Source: Thermohalobaculum sp039180675 (GTDB taxonomy: Bacteria; Pseudomonadota; Alphaproteobacteria; Rhodobacterales; Rhodobacteraceae). From it: a DNA stretch of 64,000 nt. Position numbers and translations under genes: made by a program. Of the stretch, positions 51,635 through 59,470 are shown one piece after another. Below the pieces are notes generated by a model. The model was not told where the DNA came from and searched no databases. It saw only the letters and a program-made list of their open reading frames with translations. Location of the stretch: assembly GCA_039180675.1 (NCBI GenBank), contig JBCDDC010000001.1:124001-188000 (forward strand), in the 5' to 3' direction. The stretch's first letter is position 1. Every line of letters starts with the position of its first letter.

Positions 51635-52855
51635 ATGACCGATCCGATGCTCGAGACCCGCGATCCCGCAGCGCGCGAGGTCTCTCTATTCGAATGCCTG
51701 CGCACCCAGATCGCCGAAGCACAGGCCCGGGCGCCCGGCATGTCGGCCCATCTGGCGGGGGTCGATGCATCAGTGGTCACGGACCGGGCCGGGTTGGCTG
51801 CGCTGCCGGTTTTGCGAAAATCGGCGCTGATGGAAAGGCAGGCCGCGGATCCGCCGCTTGGCGGGCTGACCACGCGGCCGGCGGGCGCGTTCACCTGGCT
51901 CTTCCAGTCGCCGGGGCCAATCTATGAGCCGGGGATGGACACGCCTGACTGGTGGCGGTTTTCCCGCGCGCTCAGGGCTGCCGGGATTGGTGCGGAGGAC
52001 GTGGTGCACAATGCCTTCGCTTATCATCTGACACCAGCGGGGCACATGCTGGAGAGCGGGGCGCGGGCGCTCGGCTGTGCAGTCATTCCGGGTGGGGTCG
52101 GGAACACTGAGGCGCAGGTCACGGCGGCGAGCGATCTCGGCGCGACGGCCTATATCGGCACGCCGGATTTCCTGAACGTGATGCTGGAGAAGGCCACGGA
52201 GTTAGGGAAGAGCCTCGGGATCAAGACGGCGCTGGTCTCAGGCGGGCCGCTCTTCCCCTCACTCCGCCAATCCTACACCGACCGCGGCATCGCCTGCCTG
52301 CAATGCTATGGCACTGCCGATCTGGGACTGATCGCCTATGAGACGCTGGGCGCGGACGGGGTGAACCCTGGCATGGTGGTCGACGAGGGGGTGATCGTCG
52401 AGATCGTGCGCCCCGGAACTGGCGATCCGGTTCCCGATGGCGAGGTTGGCGAGGTCGTGGTGACGGTTCTGAACGAAGACTACCCACTCATTCGCTTTGC
52501 GACGGGCGATATGTCGGCGGTGCTGGCAGGGCGGAGCCCCTGCGGGCGCACCAATATGCGGATCAAGGGTTGGATGGGCCGCGCCGATCAGACGACCAAG
52601 GTCAAAGGGATGTTCGTGCGGCCCGAGCAAATCGCTGAGATCACCCGTCGGCTCGGCCTCTCGAAGGCGCGTCTCACGGTCGATCGGGAGGGTGAGGCGG
52701 ATGTGATGCATCTCGCCTATGAAGGCGGTGCCGAGGCTGTGGATGTCGAGGCTGCGATGCGGGATGTTCTGAAACTGCGCGGCATGGCGGAGCGATCCAC
52801 GGAGCCGCTGCCGAACGACGGCAAGGTCATCGACGATATCCGCAAATTCGACTGA
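51635..52855 (+). CDS. AMP-forming ligase-like protein, PaaK (phenylacetate-CoA ligase) family
   Basis: The protein has 406 residues from 'MTDPMLETRDPAARE'; a start 7 codons earlier is possible. The PaaK-like motifs are 'DVVHNAFAYHLTPAGHMLESG', 'YIGTPDFLNVMLEKA', 'YGTADLGLIAYE', 'GEVVVTVLNEDYPLIRFATGD' and a C-terminal 'GRADQTTKVKGMFVRPEQI'. It likely adenylates an aromatic or carboxylic acid and joins it to CoA. It is shorter than typical PaaK and is not next to paa genes, so the substrate is unknown. Confidence 0.82.
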   Translation: MTDPMLETRDPAAREVSLFECLRTQIAEAQARAPGMSAHLAGVDASVVTDRAGLAALPVLRKSALMERQAADPPLGGLTTRPAGAFTWLFQSPGPIYEPGMDTPDWWRFSRALRAAGIGAEDVVHNAFAYHLTPAGHMLESGARALGCAVIPGGVGNTEAQVTAASDLGATAYIGTPDFLNVMLEKATELGKSLGIKTALVSGGPLFPSLRQSYTDRGIACLQCYGTADLGLIAYETLGADGVNPGMVVDEGVIVEIVRPGTGDPVPDGEVGEVVVTVLNEDYPLIRFATGDMSAVLAGRSPCGRTNMRIKGWMGRADQTTKVKGMFVRPEQIAEITRRLGLSKARLTVDREGEADVMHLAYEGGAEAVDVEAAMRDVLKLRGMAERSTEPLPNDGKVIDDIRKFD

Positions 52856-52891
52856 ACAGCCCACCGGCTTTGGCGGGCGCGCCGGAACGCG

Positions 52892-54454
52892 TCAGGCGAC
52901 CTTGGTCTCATAGGGCTCTGCGAGGGACGCGCTGGTTCCGGTGCTGAACTTGGTCTCCAGCAGATGAAGCAGGTAGAGCCGCAGGATCGTTTTCCGGACC
53001 AGCCTTGGAGTGGCGTTGGTCGGCGGCTGAGCGGCAGACCCCCGAGAGAACCCGCATTGTGCCAGAAAACCGGGCGTGAGCAGGCCGGTCGCCATCTCCA
53101 GAGTTCGACTGCCCTTGAGGCGCAGGCGGGCATGGTCGAGAAATTCAAAGGGGATCTGACGGACCACCGGGCGGGTTGAGTGCGCGTCTCTCGCGGCTGA
53201 CGGCATCGCTGATCCGGGCTCGAAACGCCATTTATCCTGATAGAAAGGGATGCCCAGCATCGCGGGCGAGAACGCGTTGACCGCCGCATGGCAGGCGATC
53301 TCCCGCGTGCGATGATGGCGGTTCATACGGGAACAGGCCAGGAAGAAGCGCTCATCGTTTAGGGGAAAGATCGGGACCTGGAAACGCGCGAGCTTCAGGT
53401 AGAGTGGTTCGATGTAGCGACCGATCCGGAAAAGGCTGTAGGGCTCGTAGAGCATATCGATGGGCGCGGCGTAGCGTTTGGGGTCAAACAGATGCGCGAT
53501 CGGTGCGAGGAACCGCTCCTGATGGCGCGGTTCGAGCTCTCTCGGGATGTAGCTGCGGCGCAGGGTCTCCTGTGCTTTCTCTGGCGAAGTGGCTGCCATG
53601 CTCTTGGCAAACCCGCCTTTCTGCAGATGGCTGTGACCGAAAATGATGCCGTCCTGGCCGGGAGACAGCGCTTCGGGTCGTTCCAGGGCCACGTGGGTTT
53701 CGAACTCGATCAGGCCGTCGCTCCACGAAATCGCTTCCAGGGCCTGCTCCTCGAAATGATCGACGTCTTCCGCCCTATGTTCGGCGATCGACCGATGGAT
53801 TGGGAAGCCGGCAATCCGGGCGATCTCAGTCGCAATATCCGCATCCTCACTGGTTCCACGGGTATGTGCGTCGACATCGAGGCGTTGGTGCGCGAGGGCG
53901 GCGGCGATCAGCCGACTGTCCTTGCCACCGCTGAGCCGCAACTCGACCCGCTTGAAGCGGGAAACAGCAGCGGAGGCGCGGAGCAGTTCGTTCTCGAAAT
54001 CCGTCTGACGTTCCGCGGTGACCGCGTCGCCGCGGCAGCGGGAACCCTGACCGGCGAGTGTGTAGGAGACAAGATCCGTGCAACTCCCCCTGATCCTAAG
54101 CGCTTGGTGGCCAAGCAGGCACTTCACGCCCTGATAGGGTGTGGTGTCGTCCAAAGGGAAGCCCGTCGCGATCAGCCATTCCAGATATGCCGGTTCGATC
54201 CCAGAGCACAGAAGCGGCGCAACGATGGTGGGGCGGTTGCAGGCAATTATGAAGCCTCTGCCGCGACCGTAGTAGGCGCTGGAGCAGGCAGGTTTTGACC
54301 GGAAGACGACCGCGCCGTCCGATCGAGTCGCAAAGATGGAATGCATGCCTCCGAGCGATTCAGTGATCTCTAGGTCGCCATCGTGCGGAAACTGTGCGTT
54401 CTCGATATGCTTTGAGACCGCAGCCGAGCTCTTCGCCGTCGTGTAGCCCGACAT
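52892..54454 (-). CDS. Asparagine-synthetase-like (PP-loop) protein with degenerate glutaminase domain
   Basis: The protein has 520 residues from the first ATG. The synthetase domain has the pyrophosphatase loop 'VELRLSGGKDSRLIAAAL'. The N-terminal region resembles the glutaminase fold ('SGIEPAYLEWLIATGFPLDD', 'TPYQGVKCLLGHQALRI') but has no Cys at position 2, so free ammonia or a separate amine donor is more likely than glutamine. The open frame extends upstream without a start codon to about 54572, so the N-terminus may be mutated or start at a rare codon. It stands alone in an AT-richer zone, suggesting horizontal origin. Confidence 0.75.
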   Translation of the reverse strand: MSGYTTAKSSAAVSKHIENAQFPHDGDLEITESLGGMHSIFATRSDGAVVFRSKPACSSAYYGRGRGFIIACNRPTIVAPLLCSGIEPAYLEWLIATGFPLDDTTPYQGVKCLLGHQALRIRGSCTDLVSYTLAGQGSRCRGDAVTAERQTDFENELLRASAAVSRFKRVELRLSGGKDSRLIAAALAHQRLDVDAHTRGTSEDADIATEIARIAGFPIHRSIAEHRAEDVDHFEEQALEAISWSDGLIEFETHVALERPEALSPGQDGIIFGHSHLQKGGFAKSMAATSPEKAQETLRRSYIPRELEPRHQERFLAPIAHLFDPKRYAAPIDMLYEPYSLFRIGRYIEPLYLKLARFQVPIFPLNDERFFLACSRMNRHHRTREIACHAAVNAFSPAMLGIPFYQDKWRFEPGSAMPSAARDAHSTRPVVRQIPFEFLDHARLRLKGSRTLEMATGLLTPGFLAQCGFSRGSAAQPPTNATPRLVRKTILRLYLLHLLETKFSTGTSASLAEPYETKVA

Positions 54455-54766
54455 AAGGTAGGCGCCCGCCGGAGTTTGGCCGGTCGCGCAATTCCGCGAT
54501 GCAAAGAGGAGATTGTTCCCATCGATGCGGGAGTGAACCCCTGCCTCGTAGCGTCTCTTTACATAGGAGGTCAGCCGACGTTGAAGATCCGATCGGAACT
54601 ATGAGGATGTTTCAGAGTCAAATGCGACAAGGCCTGCGATCTGCGAAACGAAACACTCCAATCTGCTGAATGGCAAATTGCGTAAAGAAGTATGGTTGCG
54701 GATCGGTTAAGGGCGGGCGGTTTCGCTGGATGCACGTCCCGAGCCTGCTTTGTGAGATCAAACGAC
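54455..54766. other. AT-richer gene-free region upstream of the asparagine-synthetase-like gene
   Basis: No supportable gene is seen. Its right part (from about 54595) is AT-richer than the rest of the window. On the minus strand an in-frame extension of the synthetase-like protein runs through 54455-54572 ('RIDGNNLLFASRNCATG'-like) before a TAG, but lacks ATG, GTG or TTG. The rest probably holds the promoter and spacing to rpmJ. The lower GC hints at an acquired segment. Confidence 0.5.
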
Positions 54767-54792
54767 AAAACCCGGCCCAGGGGACCGGGTTT
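54767..54792 (-). terminator. Rho-independent terminator of rpmJ
   Basis: AAACCCGG (54768-54775) pairs with CCGGGTTT (54785-54792), an 8-bp stem with a 9-base loop, and on the minus strand the stem runs into TTTTGTC. It lies 22 bases past the rpmJ stop. This is the clearest intrinsic terminator in the window. Confidence 0.75.
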
Positions 54793-54813
54793 CCTCAAAT
54801 CCTGCGGCGGTGA

Positions 54814-54939
54814 TCAGCCCTGGCGTGCTTTGAAGCGGCGCTGGGTCTTGTTGATCACGTAGACGCGGCCCTTGCGGCGCACCACGCGGCAGTCGCGGTG
54901 GCGGCTCTTGAGCGAGCGGAGCGAGTTCCTGACCTTCAT
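54814..54939 (-). CDS. rpmJ: 50S ribosomal protein L36 (bL36, Cys-poor variant)
   Basis: The 41-residue basic protein 'MKVRNSLRSLKSRHRDCRVV' (first 20 residues) continues with RRKGRVYVINK and ends in ...FKARQG. This is the longer L36 type (C-minus) with one Cys, common in alphaproteobacteria, instead of the 38-residue zinc-binding CxxC form. It is separate from the usual spc operon. It has its own terminator (54767-54792). A GAGAGGTCAGATCG ribosome-site region precedes the start. Confidence 0.93.
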   Translation of the reverse strand: MKVRNSLRSLKSRHRDCRVVRRKGRVYVINKTQRRFKARQG

Positions 54940-55036
54940 CGATCTGACCTCTCTTTTGCCTAACCCTCGGGTCAGGCTGAAATCTCGGAAGCCGCTCTAT
55001 AACGGGCGGCCGGTTTTCTGACAAGGGCAGCGGGCC

Positions 55037-55399
55037 TCAGGCGAGCGCCGCTTTCGCCTTGTCGACGATGGCGTTGAAGCTGTCGGGCTCGTGGACAGCG
55101 AGATCGGCAAGCACCTTGCGATCCACCTCGATACCCGACTTGGTCAGGCCGTCGATGAAGCGCGAGTAGCTGAGGCTTTCGTCATGAGCCCGCACGGCCG
55201 CATTGATCCGCTGGATCCAGAGCGCGCGGAAGGTCCGCTTGCGCCGCTTGCGGTCGCGGGTTGCGTATTCCATCGCTTTGTCGACCGACTGGGTCGCGAC
55301 ACGGAAGGAACGCGAGCGCGCGCCGTAGTGACCCTTGGCTTTCTTCAGGACTTTCTTGTGACGCGCGGCAGAGGCCGGGCCGCCTTTTACTCGGGGCAT
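55037..55399 (-). CDS. rplT: 50S ribosomal protein L20
   Basis: The 120-residue basic protein starts 'MPRVKGGPASAARHKKVLKKA', with 'GHYGARSRSFRVATQSVDKAM' and 'RRKRTFRALWIQRINAAVR' typical of bL20. It is early-binding and essential for 50S assembly. It follows rpmI with a 12-base gap, as usual; infC, normally upstream, is not in the immediate neighbourhood. Confidence 0.97.
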   Translation of the reverse strand: MPRVKGGPASAARHKKVLKKAKGHYGARSRSFRVATQSVDKAMEYATRDRKRRKRTFRALWIQRINAAVRAHDESLSYSRFIDGLTKSGIEVDRKVLADLAVHEPDSFNAIVDKAKAALA

Positions 55400-55411
55400 A
55401 TCGGCTCCTCC

Positions 55412-55609
55412 CTACGCGTAGGGCATGAACTGCTTGACGATCTTCTCGTCAGGCTTGCTCATGACCTTGGTTCCGCGGGCTTGGCGGATGAATTTGTTGG
55501 TGCGCTTGATCATGCCGTGGCGTTTGCCGGCCTGCGCGACCTTGACACGGCCCGAAGCCGTGACCTTGAAGCGCTTCTTTGCGCCCGATTTGGTCTTCAT
55601 CTTGGGCAT
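55412..55609 (-). CDS. rpmI: 50S ribosomal protein L35
   Basis: The protein has 65 residues from 'MPKMKTKSGAKKRFKVTASG'. The upstream AGGAGACG and this start are preferred over an in-frame ATG 13 codons earlier. The basic sequence with 'GKRHGMIKRTNKFIRQARGT' is diagnostic of bL35. It forms the rpmI-rplT pair. An adjacent infC is missing, which is a deviation from the common infC-rpmI-rplT order. Confidence 0.96.
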   Translation of the reverse strand: MPKMKTKSGAKKRFKVTASGRVKVAQAGKRHGMIKRTNKFIRQARGTKVMSKPDEKIVKQFMPYA

Positions 55610-55724
55610 TTTCGTCTCCTGTTCAAAGAACTTGGCTCGGGAGGGCACGGCAGCCCATTCGGCCGGCCTCCCGGTTGGAAGCGCGCCTTATAGGCCCGGT
55701 TTCCGAGAATCGCAAGCGGTGCGG

Positions 55725-57119
55725 TCAGGCAGGATCAATGGCCTCGGGCGGCGCCGTCGCAGCCTCGATGATCTTGCCCGCGCGGATCAGCAGATCCTCG
55801 CGATACCTGCCCGCGACGAGCTGCGCGCCGACCGGGCGGCCGCCCGCCTTTCCCGTCGCCATGGCGAGGCCCGGCAGCCCCATCAGCGGCAAGCCGACCT
55901 GGGTGAGCTGTGCTTCCATGATCTCGTCGAACCGCGCGGCGCTGGTGACGTCGCAGTTATTGTCGAAGGGCAGCTCGCCAGAGACTGGGCAGATCAGTAT
56001 CGGGTATTTGGCGAAGAACGCCTCCCACTCCCGCAAGAGAGCGGCCCGGCGCTGGAAGACATCGAGGACCCGGTTGAGATCCGGCTCGGCGCAGCGCGCG
56101 GCCATGCACTCGTAGATAAAGCTTGCGTCAGGGTCGCCCTCGTCCTCGATCATCCGCCCGCCATGGCGGCGCATCTCGGCGAGCCAGAGCACTGCCTGAA
56201 GATCGGCCGGTTCGCGCAAGGGGGGACAGGCGACTTCATCGACCGTCCAGCCCTCATCCTCGAGCGCCCCTGCGGCGAAGCGGAGCGCCTCGGTTACCTT
56301 GGGATCGACCTTCAACCCCTCTGGCGCGATCGTTAGCGCTGCGCGCTGGGAGGCGGGCGGCAGGCGGGCTGGCACCGGCGTCCACCACGGGTCGCGATGA
56401 TCGCGGGCCGCCATGGCGCGCAGTCCAAGCTCGATATCCTCCATCCGCCGCGCGATCGGGCCCGAGACCGCCATCAACTGCGCTCCGATCAGCCGGTCGG
56501 GCGCCGTGAAATTAACAGCGGGCACGCGGCCGAGCGTTGGCCGAAGCCCATGCAGGCCGCAGGCATAGGCCGGATAGCGGATCGAGCCGCCAATATCGGT
56601 CCCATGCCCGATCGCGCCCATGCCGGATGCGACGGCGGACGCCGCCCCACCCGAGGAGCCGCCGGGCGTGATCCCGGCATCATGCGGGTTCAGCGTTTGC
56701 CCATGCAGCAAATTGCGGCAGAACCAGCGCAGAGAAAAAGCAGGGGTGTTCGTGCGCCCGACGATCACCGCACCAGCCTTGCGCAAATTGGCAACGACGG
56801 GGTTGTCCTCCCGCGCGATCAAGTCTTTCTGCGTTCTGAGACCGTTCGTGGTCGCGAACCCGTCCTGATCGACATTCACTTTGGTCGTGACCGGAACGCC
56901 GGTGAGCGGGCCCGGATCGACCCCCCAGGCGATGGCCTTGTCGATCGCATCCGCTGTGGCCAGAGCCTGGGCATCGGATCTTTGCACGATGGCATTGAGC
57001 GTGGGGTTGACCGCGTCGATCCTGGCAAGCACCGCCTCGGTGACCTCGCGGGCGGAAAGCCGACCGCCGCGAACTTCATCGGCCACCGCTGCCGCGGACA
57101 GTTTCCAGAGCTCGGCCAT
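55725..57119 (-). CDS. Amidase (amidase signature family)
   Basis: The 464-residue hydrolase has the Ser-cisSer-Lys triad: Lys in 'GVPVTTKVNVDQDG', Ser residues in 'GGSSGGAASAVASGMGAIGH', and the 'GTDIGGSIRYPAYACG' segment. The family hydrolyses amides; GatA-like tRNA amidotransferases share the fold, but no GatB/GatC are present. The substrate cannot be assigned. It is divergent from an exported barrel protein. Confidence 0.88.
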   Translation of the reverse strand: MAELWKLSAAAVADEVRGGRLSAREVTEAVLARIDAVNPTLNAIVQRSDAQALATADAIDKAIAWGVDPGPLTGVPVTTKVNVDQDGFATTNGLRTQKDLIAREDNPVVANLRKAGAVIVGRTNTPAFSLRWFCRNLLHGQTLNPHDAGITPGGSSGGAASAVASGMGAIGHGTDIGGSIRYPAYACGLHGLRPTLGRVPAVNFTAPDRLIGAQLMAVSGPIARRMEDIELGLRAMAARDHRDPWWTPVPARLPPASQRAALTIAPEGLKVDPKVTEALRFAAGALEDEGWTVDEVACPPLREPADLQAVLWLAEMRRHGGRMIEDEGDPDASFIYECMAARCAEPDLNRVLDVFQRRAALLREWEAFFAKYPILICPVSGELPFDNNCDVTSAARFDEIMEAQLTQVGLPLMGLPGLAMATGKAGGRPVGAQLVAGRYREDLLIRAGKIIEAATAPPEAIDPA

Positions 57120-57243
57120 ACCGCGCCCCCTCGTTCACAAGGCCTCACCGGCGGCATGGTAACGGAGCGGTCATCAAAGTAAACGGAACGTTAAGGGTCT
57201 GGCGCGATGTTAACCCTAACCGCCACCATTAGGGGCGTTTTGA

Positions 57244-58038
57244 ATGCTGCGCCGCCGGGCCATGGCCCTATCTTTGCTACTTGCGATCGCTTCGGCCGAG
57301 GCCGCACTGGCCGGTGCCTGGACCCGGGCCGAGGGGGAGGGGTTGCTGATCTTCTCATCCGGCCGCCGGGCCGCACCGGTGAGCGCCTTGGCAAGCGCGC
57401 TGCCCGAGGATGAATCGAACACCACGCAGATCCTCGTCGAATACGGCCTTTTCGATGAATTCACCCTTGGAGCCACGCTTTTCGCCGATCTTGCGATCAG
57501 CGATTTCGGTAGTGGCGCGCTCAATGCCGGGGTCTTCGGGCGCTATCGGATCTGGCAGGGCGCGCAATCCGTCTTCTCGGTCCAACTCGGCTATGCGCAC
57601 CCGCTGGAGGAGTTTGTCAGCGAGGATTTCGGCGCGACGAATTTCGACAGCGGGCCTGAGATCGAGATGCGCCTGCTCTACGGCCATGGCATCTGGGGCG
57701 ATTGGGGCAGCGCTTTCGTCTCGGCCGAGGCAGGGTATGATGTCTTTCTCGAGGGGATCGAGGATGACATTCGCGCCGACGTCACCTTTGGCTACGAGCC
57801 CTGGCGGTGTTGTCTGTTTCTGATGAGCGCGTTCGCCACCGTGCCAACGGGAGAGGAGGATCCATCGTTCAAGCTCGCGCCCTCGTTCGCCTATACGCTG
57901 TGGCCAGAGGTCGAGCGCAACGGAAAGAAACCGGTGGGGCCGATCCGCCCGCGCACGATCCAGTTCGGCATCAATTACGACCTGCTCAATTCCGGCGACG
58001 GGCTCGGTGTTCAGGTAAGCATTTGGAAGAGGTTCTGA
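57244..58038 (+). CDS. Putative outer-membrane beta-barrel protein
   Basis: The 264-residue protein has the signal peptide 'MLRRRAMALSLLLAIASAEAALAG'. The mature sequence alternates short aromatic-ended strands ('TQILVEYGLFDEFTLGATLFADLAI', split by ends, 'FSVQLGYAHPL', 'RPRTIQFGINYDLLNSGDG') and ends in Phe ('VQVSIWKRF'), the usual last residue of outer-membrane barrels. A Cys pair (about positions 190-191) is unusual. No known porin family is recognised. It is divergent from the amidase gene. Confidence 0.7.
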   Translation: MLRRRAMALSLLLAIASAEAALAGAWTRAEGEGLLIFSSGRRAAPVSALASALPEDESNTTQILVEYGLFDEFTLGATLFADLAISDFGSGALNAGVFGRYRIWQGAQSVFSVQLGYAHPLEEFVSEDFGATNFDSGPEIEMRLLYGHGIWGDWGSAFVSAEAGYDVFLEGIEDDIRADVTFGYEPWRCCLFLMSAFATVPTGEEDPSFKLAPSFAYTLWPEVERNGKKPVGPIRPRTIQFGINYDLLNSGDGLGVQVSIWKRF

Positions 58039-58041
58039 ACC

Positions 58042-58446
58042 TCAGCTTGTCACGCCCGGCAGTTTGCGAAGCTGCACACCATTGATGCGCCAGACGCCGT
58101 CGACCTCGATCATCTCATAGGCCGCCTCGAACTGGTCGCTCTGGCTGTCCTCGAAAAAGACGATCTGCACGAGGGTGCCGTTGAAGTTCTCCAGGCTCCG
58201 CATCTCCCATCGCGACGGGCGCCAGATCATCGGATACCCGCCCGATACCATCTGGCCGAACCGGCCCGGCGTCTCGAAGATCTTCTGGATCATCGGCGAG
58301 GCATGGGCAAATGCCGTTTCGAGGTCGGAGCGTTGAAACGCTGCGATCTGATCCGCGATCACGCCTTGAATGCTGTCTTCGGGCTCGCCCGCCTGCAAAG
58401 GCGCCGCGATTGTCAGAGCGATGAGAGCGGCAATCAGAATGCGCAT
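58042..58446 (-). CDS. DUF4864 domain periplasmic protein
   Basis: The 134-residue protein has the signal peptide 'MRILIAALIALTIAAPLQA'. The mature domain 'GVIADQIAAFQRSDLETAFAHASPMIQKIF' (given by ends) and 'DGVWRINGVQLRKLPG' is the DUF4864 pattern, a small alpha-beta domain of unknown function. It ends 4 bases past the barrel gene (convergent) and starts divergent from the esterase gene. No partner is obvious. Confidence 0.82.
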   Translation of the reverse strand: MRILIAALIALTIAAPLQAGEPEDSIQGVIADQIAAFQRSDLETAFAHASPMIQKIFETPGRFGQMVSGGYPMIWRPSRWEMRSLENFNGTLVQIVFFEDSQSDQFEAAYEMIEVDGVWRINGVQLRKLPGVTS

Positions 58447-58567
58447 GGGGTCCTCCTCGGCTGTTCCTTACTCTGGGTTGTTGAGGCGACCCGTCAAGCG
58501 ATCATCGCGAAATGGCTGTTCACCGGGTGGCACTGTGCTTAAGCCGGTCTTGTCGAGAAAGGGCGCT

Positions 58568-59470
58568 ATGGCCAGTATGATCACAGATCCCGAAATCCTC
58601 GCCTTTATCGCTGAGGTGGAGGGGTTGACCCCGCCCGGATCAGCCGCAACGAGCGTCGCGGAACAGCGTGCGGATTATGACGCAATGTCCGCGCACTTTC
58701 GCGCGCCGAGACCGGGCGGAGTGCAGGTTCACGACCGGACCGTTGCGGGCGTGCCCTGCCGGATCTACGAAGGCGGGCCGCTTGGTGAGATCATTTTCCT
58801 TCACGGTGGCGGCTTCGTTGTCGGCAGTCTGGAGAGCCATGATGATGTAGCCGCAGAGATCGCGGCCGGTACGCGGTGCCGGGTCAGCGCTGTCGATTAC
58901 CGGCTGGCGCCGGAACATCTCAACCCGGCGGCGTTCGAGGATGCGCTCGCAGTCACCCGCTCCTCGCCTGCTCAAGTCATCCTTGTGGGTGATAGCGCGG
59001 GCGGCACGCTCGCGGCCTCCGTTGCCTGGCGCCTGCGCGGAGAGGGGCATGTCGCCGGTCAGGTTTTGATTTATCCCTCGCTCGGGGGTCTCGAACTTGG
59101 CCTGAGGTCCTACACCGAATGCGCCGAGGCGCCCTTATTGACCACCGCCGATATCCTTGCCTATGGCACGTTGCGCACAGGTGGTCCGCCCGATCCGGCC
59201 GATCCGACCTTGCGTGTCCTCGCGGCTGAGGATCATGCCGGCACGGCGCCGACATTCATCTCCGCGGCCGGTGTCGATCCGCTCCGGGATGATGGACCGG
59301 CCTATCGTGAGAGGCTTTTGGCGGCGGGATGTGAGGCGGAGTGCGTCATCGAGGATCAGCTTCCCCATATGTGGCTACGTGCCCGGCATCGTAGCACGCG
59401 AGCGCAGGCGGCGTTTGCGCGGGTTCTGGCGGCGATCGACCGGTTTGCGGGCGGCCTCAGCGTTCGGTGA
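58568..59470 (+). CDS. Alpha/beta hydrolase, hormone-sensitive-lipase-like esterase
   Basis: The protein has 300 residues from 'MASMITDPEILAFIAEVEGL' with AAGGGCGCT upstream. HSL family motifs are the oxyanion 'IIFLHGGGFVVGSLESHDD' and the nucleophile elbow 'ILVGDSAGGTLAASV'. The acid and His are likely 'GVDPLRDDG' and 'EDQLPHMWLRAR'. It hydrolyses short acyl esters. Its end overlaps the neighbouring minus-strand gene by 14 bases (convergent). The substrate is unknown. Confidence 0.88.
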   Translation: MASMITDPEILAFIAEVEGLTPPGSAATSVAEQRADYDAMSAHFRAPRPGGVQVHDRTVAGVPCRIYEGGPLGEIIFLHGGGFVVGSLESHDDVAAEIAAGTRCRVSAVDYRLAPEHLNPAAFEDALAVTRSSPAQVILVGDSAGGTLAASVAWRLRGEGHVAGQVLIYPSLGGLELGLRSYTECAEAPLLTTADILAYGTLRTGGPPDPADPTLRVLAAEDHAGTAPTFISAAGVDPLRDDGPAYRERLLAAGCEAECVIEDQLPHMWLRARHRSTRAQAAFARVLAAIDRFAGGLSVR

